A stretch of 64,000 bases of DNA from Franconibacter pulveris DSM 19144 (GTDB taxonomy: Bacteria > Pseudomonadota > Gammaproteobacteria > Enterobacterales > Enterobacteriaceae): contig KK211224.1 in NCBI GenBank assembly GCA_000621185.1, positions 296,679 through 360,678 on the forward strand. The letters run 5' to 3'. Positions 1-6,538 of this stretch are shown here, one piece after another. Each line of letters starts with the position of its first letter. Position 1 is the first letter of the stretch. The translations under genes and the position numbers were made by a program. A model generated the notes under the pieces. The model was not told the origin of the DNA. It did not search any database and was given only the letters and a program-made list of their open reading frames with translations.

Positions 1-5
1 GTGAA

Positions 6-216
6 GTCTTCTCCACGCCCGTGGAGGTGTTTCTTTGATCGCGTCGTCGTAACGCAGCCGGATCTCGTCTTCTCCACGCCCGTGGAGGTGTTTCCTGCTT
101 AACGGTCGGGAGGCCGCGGGGCGGTGCGTCTTCTCCACGCCCGTGGAGGTGTTTCCGACTTTTCCGCGACTGTAAAAATATCGCTGTAATCTTCTCCACG
201 CCCGTGGAAGTGTTTC
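6..216 (+). CRISPR. 3' end of a type I-E-like CRISPR array (4 repeats, 3 spacers)
   Basis: Four 28-bp repeats lie at 6-33, 67-94, 128-155 and 189-216, separated by three unrelated 33-bp spacers, giving a strict 61-bp period. The repeat begins GTCTTCTCCACG and ends GTGTTTC, with an internal CTCCACG/CGTGGAG hairpin, as in the I-E repeat class of Klebsiella and relatives. The first three repeats are identical. The last one differs at its first base (A for G) and within the second hairpin arm (GTGGAAG for GTGGAGG), which marks it as the old, leader-distal end. The leader, most spacers and the cas genes should lie left of the window. Confidence 0.95.
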
Positions 217-296
217 CGTCAAACTCGCGGATTAAAAATATGTGGTTTGCATGGGGTTGTTTTCGTAAAGCCTGATTCGCATGCCTGGCCAACAAA

Positions 297-322
297 AAGG
301 GCCGGATTTTCCCGGCCCTTTC
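297..322 (-). terminator. Rho-independent terminator of the DUF3950 gene
   Basis: AAGGGCCGG (297-305) pairs with CCGGCCCTT (312-320). Read on the minus strand the hairpin is followed by a run of five T. It lies 13 bases past the end of the DUF3950 gene and separates it from the CRISPR array. Confidence 0.75.
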
Positions 323-334
323 GGTAAGTGTGGT

Positions 335-520
335 TCAGCCTTTCGGCGTCTCCTGCTTTTTTTGGCGCTGGCGGCGCTTTATCTCGCCCTGTAATGAGGT
401 AACGATAAATTGTGCGGTGCTTTCGCCGGGTTCTTTTAATGCTTCCATCTCTTCAATTACCTCATGCGGAGCACGAGCCTGTAATTTTTGTGATTTAGCA
501 TTCTTTGTACCTGTTGCCAT
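335..520 (-). CDS. DUF3950 (YlcI/YnfO-like) small protein
   Basis: The 61-residue protein has a short basic N-terminus, a central segment reading ARAPHEVIEEMEAL, a GESTAQFIV motif and a very basic C-terminus (EIKRRQRQKK). This layout is that of the YlcI/YnfO (DUF3950) family found in prophages, and it resembles ribbon-helix-helix DNA-binding proteins; DNA binding is inference. The ATG at 520 is preceded by AAGGGG at good spacing. A promoter on the same strand lies at 551-578, and palindromic repeats that could be its own operators lie just upstream, so autoregulation is plausible. The next gene, on the opposite strand, would share the same control region. Confidence 0.7.
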   Translation of the reverse strand: MATGTKNAKSQKLQARAPHEVIEEMEALKEPGESTAQFIVTSLQGEIKRRQRQKKQETPKG

Positions 521-550
521 TACTCAATCCCCTTGCACTAGGTGGAGTAC

Positions 551-578
551 AGTATATGTCCTAAATTGGCAATGTAAA
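551..578 (-). promoter_or_regulatory. Promoter for the DUF3950 gene
   Basis: On the minus strand TTTACA (578-573) and TATACT (556-551) are 16 bp apart, a good sigma-70 match about 30 bp upstream of the start codon. A partial copy of the operator half (GTGGAGTAC, 542-550) falls near the expected transcription start. Confidence 0.55.
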
Positions 579-581
579 TTC

Positions 582-619
582 TTGACGTGGAGTCCACTTA
601 AAATTAGAGTGGAGTCCAC
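582..619 (+). promoter_or_regulatory. Rightward promoter with two palindromic operator copies
   Basis: GTGGAGTCCAC occurs twice, at 587-597 and 609-619, exactly 22 bp apart, so both copies face the same side of the helix. Each copy is a perfect palindrome apart from its central base. A possible rightward promoter is TTGACG (582-587), a 17-bp spacer and TAGAGT (605-610). The first operator lies in the spacer and the second covers the -10 box and start point, as expected for repression. The regulator is unknown; the adjacent DUF3950 protein is the simplest candidate. Confidence 0.55.
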
Positions 620-673
620 CTTGATGAAATCAATGCGCTTCCAGCTTAGTTTTCAACAAAGGAAAATAGCGAA

Positions 674-702
674 GCCCGGCAGTGTTGGAGCACTAACCGG
701 GC
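674..702 (+). other. Stable leader hairpin before the 737-1252 gene
   Basis: GCCCGG (674-679) pairs with CCGGGC (697-702), and inside it AGTG (681-684) pairs with CACT (691-694) around a TTGGAG loop. It lies 35 bp ahead of the start codon in a leader that looks like the structured RNA leaders of P1/P4-type phage inhibitor operons (C4/CI RNA). That resemblance is from memory and unverified. Confidence 0.4.
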
Positions 703-736
703 CTCTCACCACAACTTGTTAATCGGAGTAACAGCT

Positions 737-1252
737 ATGGCTAACGTCAATAGTACCACACCCGCACGCCCTGAATTTATCCATCCCGCCTTTCAGGATA
801 TTTTCCCGCCCGAACTGGGCGACATTACGATCGAAGTTCTGCTCACCCGACCCTTGCATCAGGGGATGGACTTCCTGGCGCTGGCGCCGGTGTGCTCTGA
901 ACTGGCGGCGGAACTGCTCGAGACGCGCAACACCACCGCTCGCCTGGCGCTGGCCGGGCGGCTGGCGCTGGCGCTCCGTCTGCTGCGCGATAACCTGGAA
1001 GAGGACCTCACCGGGGCGCAGCGGCAAGCGCTGACCTCTACTGAACCTCCGAAAGAGCAGGCCTGCGACTTTTCACCTGACGCGGATAGCCTGGCGGATT
1101 ACTGCCACACATTAACGCAGATCCTGCTAAGCAGAACCCTTGCGCCGCAGCAGGAGAAAATTATGGCGGGTCTGTTGTTTGAACTGGTGAACTACCAGAC
1201 TGACACGCTGACCGCGCCGCAGTTCTGGCACGCGGAAGGGCAGGCAAACTGA
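737..1252 (+). CDS. Hypothetical prophage-like protein
   Basis: I do not recognise this 171-residue protein. The ATG at 737 is chosen because CGGAG lies 8 bases upstream; a start at 716 would be upstream of that site. It is mostly helical and rich in Leu and Ala, with a long alanine/leucine segment at about residues 50-90 and no signal peptide or membrane span. Its leader holds a strong hairpin, and its promoter carries the two palindromic operators shared with the DUF3950 gene. Its neighbours suggest an old prophage or satellite remnant. Coding is well supported by frame length and ribosome site; function is unknown. Confidence 0.7.
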   Translation: MANVNSTTPARPEFIHPAFQDIFPPELGDITIEVLLTRPLHQGMDFLALAPVCSELAAELLETRNTTARLALAGRLALALRLLRDNLEEDLTGAQRQALTSTEPPKEQACDFSPDADSLADYCHTLTQILLSRTLAPQQEKIMAGLLFELVNYQTDTLTAPQFWHAEGQAN

Positions 1253-1273
1253 AGCGGTTTATAAAAAGCAGAC

Positions 1274-1292
1274 AGCCCGCCAGAGGCGGGCT
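1274..1292. terminator. Hairpin between convergent genes
   Basis: AGCCCGCC (1274-1281) and GGCGGGCT (1285-1292) form an 8-bp stem with a 3-base loop between the convergent gene at 737-1252 and the lipoprotein gene. On the minus strand it is followed after a few bases by a five-T run. Confidence 0.5.
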
Positions 1293-1801
1293 TAATCGTT
1301 CACATGCGCCGACCACGCTTCGGCGCGCTTTATGGCCGCGTTATTGAAAATGGGCTGTTCATAGTTATCGGTAATATCCCGCACCCGATAAATCTTCCAG
1401 ACGTTATCCTCAAGGCGCAGATAAACACGCAGCTGCATGCGCTGGTTATTTTCAATGCCGAGCCAGACATCCATTACTTTGCCGCCCATAAAATCGGTCG
1501 CCGCGCCGGTTTTCAGGCGGGATATCCACTCAGGCGCATAGTCCTGCGTATACGAGAAATAATCGGCGCTGAGAATTTCCTGCTCGTGAAGCGCGCTTAT
1601 TTTATCCAGCCGCGACAGCGTTTCGGCTGAGACATAGTTCCTGTAAAACGCCTCTTCGCTGCGGGGCTTATCATTATCCGACGCAGAAATATGCGAAAGA
1701 TGTTGCTGATAAAAAGCAGCAACCCGGCTCTGTACGTCGTTTTTGCCTGAACTACACGCCGCCAGCATAAAAGCCAGCGCCAGCATCATTATTCTCATCA
1801 T
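1292..1801 (-). CDS. DUF3828-like lipoprotein, probable immunity protein
   Basis: The protein starts with a lipoprotein signal peptide (MMRIMMLALAFMLAAC), so it should be lipid-anchored in the periplasm. The mature part of about 150 residues has the layout of DUF3828 proteins, which often serve as periplasmic immunity proteins; this family call is from pattern recognition. The start at 1801 is chosen because a longer frame would place the signal peptide inside the protein, and because ATG overlaps the stop of the upstream amidase gene (ATGA), which indicates translational coupling. An inhibitor of a peptidoglycan amidase would act in exactly this compartment. An unrelated lipoprotein cannot be excluded. 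Confidence 0.7.
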   Translation of the reverse strand: MMRIMMLALAFMLAACSSGKNDVQSRVAAFYQQHLSHISASDNDKPRSEEAFYRNYVSAETLSRLDKISALHEQEILSADYFSYTQDYAPEWISRLKTGAATDFMGGKVMDVWLGIENNQRMQLRVYLRLEDNVWKIYRVRDITDNYEQPIFNNAAIKRAEAWSAHVND

Positions 1802-2166
1802 GGCATCCTGTAAATTACATGAGACGGTTTTGCCTGCCGGTAACCGGGGCCGCCCCACATGTCGCGCTGGTGGAAATCGGAGTACCACGTTGAGCCGTCG
1901 AACAGGGCGATATGCCCTGCGGGGTTGCCGCCAGGCCTGGGTTGTATCACCACGATATCACCCGTCTGCGGCGTCTCGCCAGGCTTAAGGGGACGAAAGC
2001 CCGCGTGAATAAGTACCGGCCCATAATCTTTAGCAAAGTGGGTTATCGGCAATTCAATGCCGCCTGCCCGAATCGCCAGCCGCACATAGGTTGCACAAAT
2101 GCCGTGAGACGACGCCCTGGCATTGTGACGGGCATAAGCTGCCGCAGCAAATTTATTCCAGCCCAT
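1798..2166 (-). CDS. Small NlpC/P60-CHAP-type peptidoglycan amidase, probable secreted effector
   Basis: This 122-residue protein resembles the short cysteine amidases that occur as type VI secretion effectors. Cys24 sits in HGICATYVRLAI as the likely nucleophile, His85 in AGHIALF as its partner, and Asp97 in YSDF is a possible third residue. It has no signal peptide, so it would need a secretion machine to reach the cell wall. The start has AAGGA seven bases upstream. Its stop overlaps the start of a lipoprotein gene, the usual layout of an effector with its immunity gene. No hcp, vgrG or other secretion gene is visible nearby, so this is an orphan pair. Confidence 0.7.
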   Translation of the reverse strand: MGWNKFAAAAYARHNARASSHGICATYVRLAIRAGGIELPITHFAKDYGPVLIHAGFRPLKPGETPQTGDIVVIQPRPGGNPAGHIALFDGSTWYSDFHQRDMWGGPGYRQAKPSHVIYRMP

Positions 2167-2489
2167 TTCTCATTCCTTTTTAATAAATGAGGGCGTGTTG
2201 AAGAGAGTGAATAATAAGTGTGGGATGAGGCGGTCTGGTTAGGCTAAAAATGTCATTAATAATATGTATTATGAGGCTTGAACATATTCGTTTTTAAAAT
2301 TGTAGGTTGCTGTACCGATAAGGCGTTATGACGAGCGGTATTATTGTAATGTCGTGTAACGGGTTAGCTTTATAGGGGTTCTGAAAGTTGTGGTGGGTGG
2401 TGGTTCTCAGCGGTGATTTGTATTATAAAGATTTAGATTTAGTTATTTGGCATATGATAAAGGTTCCATAATCTCATCCGGGAGAGCAG
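2167..2489. other. AT-rich stretch without a gene
   Basis: This 323-bp stretch separates the divergent amidase and membrane-protein genes and must hold both promoters. It is much richer in A and T than the core genome. I see no open frame of note, no clear repeat and no terminator-like hairpin. Confidence 0.5.
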
Positions 2490-2774
2490 ATGAAAAATAA
2501 ATTCAGGCTGTTACTGTGGCTCATATACCTTTTGGGATTGCTGTTTTTATTTTTGTTTTCCGGGAATAAATACGCATGGATGGCTGAAATCGATCCGTCT
2601 GTATCCCTCGATTCGATACAAAACAACTCCGATAATAATATGTTTGCCTTTTTTATGTTATGCGCTTTAATCGGTGTTCAGGTTTTAGTATTTGTCCTTG
2701 AAAAAGGAATGCGCAAGGTAATCCCGGCACTGATAGCCCTTTTTACTGTCCTTGTTTACGCATTGCTGAATTGA
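2490..2774 (+). CDS. Small inner-membrane protein, unknown
   Basis: The 94-residue protein has three hydrophobic segments, at about residues 6-24, 51-70 and 77-93, with a polar loop at 25-50 after the first. The ATG at 2490 has GGAGAG four bases upstream. Base composition is AT-rich like its surroundings, suggesting transfer. I do not recognise the family. Its position after an effector and immunity pair would fit another immunity or small accessory protein, but nothing in the sequence proves that. Confidence 0.65.
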   Translation: MKNKFRLLLWLIYLLGLLFLFLFSGNKYAWMAEIDPSVSLDSIQNNSDNNMFAFFMLCALIGVQVLVFVLEKGMRKVIPALIALFTVLVYALLN

Positions 2775-3038
2775 TGCGGTTCAAATAATGAAAGAGATGA
2801 GGTTTTCAGTTAAAAGCAAATATTGAGCTATCACAGGAGACTCACGGTATTCATGCCATGCTTCAGTTACGCTTATTGGCTTTTTTAAAGCGCTCAGCAC
2901 AGTAATATGCGAAATGCCGTTAGGTACCAGCACGGAAGGGGCCAACAACAACTTGTCATTGCTTGCTAGCGATGTTGCTCAAATCAGTTTCAGGACTGTT
3001 CACCGGTATAATCTGCTCGTATGCCCAGAGGATAAAAT

Positions 3039-3365
3039 ATGGTAAGCAATGAAGAGGTCTTATCTTTCTTTCGTAAAGAGTTAGCTGTTCTTGCAACCTT
3101 ACGTCTGAAACCTATTCCCTTGGAGATGAATGATGTATTGCAAGAGTATGCTCCAGCAGATGATTTGGTGAGAGTGATTAATAAATACAGCGAGCACTTT
3201 AATGTTGATATTTCTGCTCTTAACTTTGATAACTATTATCCATGGGAGATCCCCTGGTTTTTCCGCAAGTGGTTTACAACAAAAACGGTTAATCAGGTAA
3301 GTCTGCCTCTGACGGTAAAGATGTTTGCTGACTCTGCCCGCGCCGGGAAATGGTTGTTTGATTAG
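3039..3365 (+). CDS. DUF1493 family protein
   Basis: The 108-residue protein matches the DUF1493 family pattern: an N-terminal helix with VLSFFRKEL, the central YYPWEIPWFFRKWF signature at about residues 66-79, and a C-terminal LTVKMFADSARAGKW motif. The family is common in Salmonella and other enterobacteria, has no known function and often sits beside acyl-carrier-like or regulatory genes; no such partner is seen here. A TATAAT box lies at 3007-3012 and the start codon follows an AGAGGA sequence, so it looks like a single transcription unit. Confidence 0.8.
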   Translation: MVSNEEVLSFFRKELAVLATLRLKPIPLEMNDVLQEYAPADDLVRVINKYSEHFNVDISALNFDNYYPWEIPWFFRKWFTTKTVNQVSLPLTVKMFADSARAGKWLFD

Positions 3366-3546
3366 TCTAACCTGCGAAAAAAACTTGTGATATGTCTTAA
3401 TTAAGTAATTTTAAAATCAACATCAGGAGTGAAATTCTTTTAATTCAATAAGCGGTAATCAATTCGGGGAGTGCTGCAAAAAAGAAACGATGGATTTGCT
3501 GAGTCCTCCTTTTCAGATATTACACACTAAAAACAGCATCCTGAGC

Positions 3547-3876
3547 CTAAGAGTTTTTATCAAGCAGGCGTAAAAAAGTGGGAGGATTAAACACACTGAA
3601 AGGATAATGACCACGCAGTAGCTCCTTTTCTGTAGCCTCGTCAGGAGCCATCATTTCGATAATTTTTGCGGTGGATCCTTCACCTAAGCTGTTAACAAAG
3701 TGACCAAAAGCCTTATTTATTTCGTCCTTGATAAACTCAGCTTCTGATAGCCCCAGCACCTCAGCATGGGCTGCTGCCTGGTCTTTAATCTGCTCTAAAA
3801 TGCCCGGGTTATGCTGACAGAAAAGTTGACGGGCCTCATCAAAGCATTGCTTACGTGTTTTCAATTTTTTCGCCAC
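3547..3876 (-). CDS. Conserved small protein, DUF6388-like
   Basis: The 109-residue soluble protein starts with GTG at 3876, directly after a TGA codon in the same frame, and has no strong ribosome site. The opening (TRKQCFDEARQLFCQHNPGI) followed by a short helical region with LGLSEAEF resembles the DUF6388 family, a group of unknown function. That assignment is tentative. There is no signal peptide or membrane segment. The gene is isolated: about 180 bp separate it from the convergent DUF1493 gene, and the island boundary lies to its right. Confidence 0.5.
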   Translation of the reverse strand: MAKKLKTRKQCFDEARQLFCQHNPGILEQIKDQAAAHAEVLGLSEAEFIKDEINKAFGHFVNSLGEGSTAKIIEMMAPDEATEKELLRGHYPFSVFNPPTFLRLLDKNS

Positions 3877-4011
3877 TCATGTTATGCGGAAAGTATCTTC
3901 ATTGTCGCATAAGGGCAATAAAAATGGTTTGATTAACATGGTGCTTTGTTCATTGTGAATCACTATGCCTATCTTTCTGGAATATCCCCGGCATATCCCC
4001 AGAAAAAGCAA

Positions 4012-4040
4012 AAGGGCCGGAGATTTCTCTCCAGCCCTTG
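4012..4040 (-). terminator. Rho-independent terminator at the left flank of the island
   Basis: GGGCCGGAGA (4014-4023) pairs with TCTCCAGCCC (4028-4037) with one mismatch, followed on the minus strand by TTTTGCTTTTT. Because the tRNA-Ile2 gene was split from this flank by the island, this is probably its original terminator, now 2.3 kb away. Confidence 0.6.
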
Positions 4041-4047
4041 CTGTATC

Positions 4048-4093
4048 TGGTGGCCCCTGTTGGGTTTGAACCAACGACCAAGCGATTATGAGT
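4048..4093. repeat. Left attachment site (displaced tRNA-Ile2 3' end)
   Basis: This is the left 46-bp copy, identical to 6336-6381. It covers the tRNA from the anticodon arm to the CCA end. Immediately to its right the sequence stops matching the tRNA, so no second functional tRNA exists here. Confidence 0.92.
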
Positions 4094-4177
4094 TCCTACT
4101 TGAACAACCGAAAATCAATAGGTTTCCTTATAAATCATGCACATAAAGGGCCATTGTATACCAACTAAGGGCCAGTT

Positions 4178-4209
4178 TGAGCCATTTCTACCGCCACTTT
4201 ATCGCCACT
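4178..4209. repeat. Possible integrase arm-type sites, left end
   Basis: GCCAYT units recur here about every 11-12 bp. The 20-bp part at 4190-4209 matches 6249-6268 near the right end at 18 of 20 positions, in the same orientation. Spacing near one helical turn and placement inside both ends fit arm-type binding sites of a tyrosine integrase; this is inference. Confidence 0.4.
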
Positions 4210-4327
4210 GGCAAGAGGGATGCAGTTACAAGGATGAGGGAAACTTGTGATACTTATCAGAGCCATGATAATCACTCGTAGATTATACTTCTTGAACCAT
4301 TTCTATGTTCAATTCATCGGATAAAAA

Positions 4328-5452
4328 ATGACCGTGAAGAAGTATACTGCAATCACTTTAGACACCACTGTTTTTGATGGGAACGGATTGAGGCTGGACA
4401 AAGGCTTACTTGCTAGTATGGTTCAATTCAAAACTGCCCCGACTACTTTTGTTTTGACTGATGTAGTTGTCAACGAAATTACCAGTCATATTGAAGAAAG
4501 AATAAAAAAGAGCAAACTTTCCCTTGAAAGATCATTGGATAGTATTAGAGAGCACAATATTGTTGAAAGTGCTGATGTAGAATCTCTAAAGAATAAGCTG
4601 GGGTCGGCGAAAGATTGTATAGAATTAGCTAACGAAAAGGTTTCGCAATTTATTGAGGCCACTGGTGCTATAATTCTTGATACAAACGAATATGTAACAG
4701 TAAAAGACCTTACGACTAGTTATTTTTCTCAAGAACCGCCATTTGCAGCTGTAGGTGAGAAGCAAAAAGAATTCCCTGATGCAATTTCGTTAATCGCATT
4801 GAACAATTGGGCCGGAAAAAGTGGTCAGGTGGTTTACGCGATATCTGGTGATAAGGATTGGGCTTCTTACTGTAAATCGAAAGAACTTATTGATTGTTAT
4901 GAAGATCTTTCTGAGGCCTTAAATCACTTCAACCGTGCGCACAAACCCTATGCGGTCGTTAGTAACTTAGAATCTCGTATCGCTTCTGGCAACTGTCTAT
5001 CGTTCATGACCCAGCTGTCCGGTCATTTAGGCTACGTCTTTGATGGTGTGGATGTTACACAAGAAGCTGACTCTTCATTTTATTGGGAGCCTGAAGGATG
5101 TGAGGTACAGTTTATAAATCTGAACTCTATTGATGATAACTTGAGGGTTATCAGAGATACTGAAGATACTATTGTTATTGAAGCCACATTGAATATCTCA
5201 TTGGAAATAAATGGTATGTTCTCATTATCCCATTTTGATTCAATAGATCGTGATTATGTCAGTATGGGCTCTGTGGAAAGAAGTGTCAGTAAAGATTTTG
5301 ATATTAATATGCTGATTACATTAAGCGGTGATTTTGATGAGGCTAAAGATAATGTTGATGCCTTGGAAATTGATAGAGTTGAAATGATTGATGGTCTTGG
5401 GTCAGTATATTTTGGTGAGTTGGAAATGGATTACGAACCTGACTATGAGTAA
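4328..5452 (+). CDS. PIN-domain (DUF4935-like) protein, island cargo
   Basis: The 374-residue protein has an N-terminal PIN-like nuclease domain over roughly residues 1-190. Candidate metal-binding acids are Asp12 (ITLDTTVFDG), Glu50 (VVVNEI), Asp151 (EFPDAISL) and Asp175/Asp177 (AISGDKDW), the order seen in DUF4935 proteins. A helical insertion spans about 55-115. The C-terminal half (about 200-374) is acidic, likely beta-rich and not recognised. PIN domains are usually metal-dependent RNases. It has its own upstream region and is the island's only cargo, so a role in defence or host interference is a fair guess but unproven. Confidence 0.8.
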   Translation: MTVKKYTAITLDTTVFDGNGLRLDKGLLASMVQFKTAPTTFVLTDVVVNEITSHIEERIKKSKLSLERSLDSIREHNIVESADVESLKNKLGSAKDCIELANEKVSQFIEATGAIILDTNEYVTVKDLTTSYFSQEPPFAAVGEKQKEFPDAISLIALNNWAGKSGQVVYAISGDKDWASYCKSKELIDCYEDLSEALNHFNRAHKPYAVVSNLESRIASGNCLSFMTQLSGHLGYVFDGVDVTQEADSSFYWEPEGCEVQFINLNSIDDNLRVIRDTEDTIVIEATLNISLEINGMFSLSHFDSIDRDYVSMGSVERSVSKDFDINMLITLSGDFDEAKDNVDALEIDRVEMIDGLGSVYFGELEMDYEPDYE

Positions 5453-5457
5453 TTCAA

Positions 5458-5500
5458 TCAAACCGGTAAGCCGGTAAGGCAGCATTACTTACCGGTTTGA
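5458..5500. terminator. Bidirectional terminator between PIN gene and integrase
   Basis: Two perfect 13-bp arms, TCAAACCGGTAAG (5458-5470) and CTTACCGGTTTGA (5488-5500), flank a 17-base loop. The structure lies just after the PIN gene and contains the stop codon of the convergent integrase gene. It lacks a strong T run, so termination is likely but not certain. Confidence 0.6.
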
Positions 5501-6210
5501 GAATGAAAGTGGATTTAACTTTACTGCATCTTCTAGATGGTCAGGGGTAAAGTGCGCATATCGCATCGTGATTTTTATATGGGTATGGCCTAGTATGCGC
5601 TGCAAGACTAAAATATTACCACCATCCATCATAAAGTGGCTGGCGAAGGTGTGGCGCAAAACGTGGGTAAGCTGTCCTGCCGGTAGTTTGATGCCTGTTC
5701 TTTCCAGAGCAGACCGAAATGCGCCATAATAATCACTAAACAACCGACCTTTTTTATCATCAGGCAGTGACTCGTAGAGCTCTTTGCTGATGGGAACAGT
5801 ACGGTTTTTTTTACCTTTTGTGTTGGTGTAGGTGATTTTGTATTTCGCAAGCTGGCTTTTTTTCAGACTCTCAGCCTCAGACCACCGGGCGCCAGTGGCG
5901 AGACAGATTCTGACCACGGTTTCTAAATCAGGGTGGTCATGCCGTTTACACTCTCCGAGCAGTTGCGAAATCTGGTCGTGAGTTAGCCAGGCCATTTCCA
6001 TTTCTTCTGTGCGGATGGGCGCCTGTTTTTCAGTGGGTTTTCGCCCTTCCATTCTCCTGGGAGGTTTAGCTCATTGAACACAGCCCGGAAGTAGGCCAGC
6101 TCAAGATTAAGAGTGCGAGGCGATACCTCTTTCACTCTGTTTGAACGGGCATACGCACCTTTTAACCGTTTTTCCCGGTAGCGGGAAAACATTTGCGCAT
6201 CGAAATCGCG
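5489..6210 (-). pseudogene. int: Tyrosine integrase remnant (frameshifted, N-terminus lost)
   Basis: This is a P2/Fels-2-type phage integrase. The core-binding part (SRYREKRLKG to NPLKN) reads in one frame and the catalytic part from EEMEMAWLTH onward in another. Restoring one base near 6015 joins them, since CCATCCGC stands where the family has CCATTCCGC. The catalytic residues are intact: Arg in ATGARWSEA, HVLRHT, LGHT, and the Tyr of MRYAHF. An in-frame TAA at 6211-6213 directly precedes the conserved DFDAQMFSRYR stretch, and the N-terminal arm-binding domain is gone; the usual length is about 330 residues. The gene is therefore damaged twice. Confidence 0.88.
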
Positions 6211-6248
6211 TTAAAAGGCCAAGCCAATCACATTGCGCTACAGTTCCC

Positions 6249-6268
6249 ACCGCCATTTTATCGCCATT
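6249..6268. repeat. Possible integrase arm-type sites, right end
   Basis: Two GCCATT units lie 11 bp apart. The segment matches 4190-4209 at 18 of 20 bases in direct orientation, between the integrase remnant and the tRNA. Confidence 0.4.
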
Positions 6269-6285
6269 CCTGAATTGGGATACAA

Positions 6286-6309
6286 AAAAGCCACTCAATA
6301 GAGTGGCTT
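6286..6309 (-). terminator. Terminator directly downstream of tRNA-Ile2
   Basis: AAGCCACTC (6288-6296) pairs with GAGTGGCTT (6301-6309), and on the minus strand the stem runs into TTTTTTG. It lies 26 bases past the tRNA 3' end on the island side, so it was probably brought in by the element. Confidence 0.75.
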
Positions 6310-6335
6310 AATTATATGATTTTACAGCTGAAATT

Positions 6336-6411
6336 TGGTGGCCCCTGTTGGGTTTGAACCAACGACCAAGCGATTATGAGTCGCCTGCTCTAACCACTGA
6401 GCTAAGGGGCC
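6336..6411 (-). tRNA. ileX: tRNA-Ile2 with anticodon CAU
   Basis: The 76-nt cloverleaf reads 5'-GGCCCCTTAGCTC on the minus strand and ends GGGGCCACCA, with acceptor arms GGCCCCT/AGGGGCC, an anticodon loop containing CAT and a GTTCAAA T-loop. The CCA end is encoded. A CAU anticodon with this body identifies the isoleucine tRNA whose wobble C is converted to lysidine by TilS to read AUA. The E. coli counterpart ileX also lies next to mug. Its 3' half is the attachment site of the adjoining island, whose insertion regenerated an intact gene. Confidence 0.93.
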
Positions 6412-6538
6412 GTGGCGCTGGATTATAAAGGAAGTGGCGGTGCCAATCCAGCCTAAGCGGTAACGGGTGCTGTTTTTCTAAGCAACCTGTTTGCCAGGCC
6501 TTATACTTTAGGAATCCGTAAGTTATCAAGGCAAGAAT

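Larger units (their letters stand above)
4048..6381. mobile_element. Mini integrative island at the 3' end of tRNA-Ile2
   Basis: The island is bounded by two identical 46-bp copies of the tRNA-Ile2 3' part, at 4048-4093 and 6336-6381. The right copy belongs to the intact tRNA, and the left copy is the displaced original end. Between them are about 2.24 kb with one cargo gene (a PIN-domain protein) and a broken tyrosine integrase lying next to the tRNA in the same direction, the usual layout of tRNA-targeting elements. The cargo is AT-richer than the core. With its integrase damaged, the element is probably stuck in place. Confidence 0.9.

Noticed and set aside
4094-4327. A second tRNA at the left attachment site
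   Set aside because: Only the 3' part of the tRNA is present; the 5' half and acceptor partner are missing.
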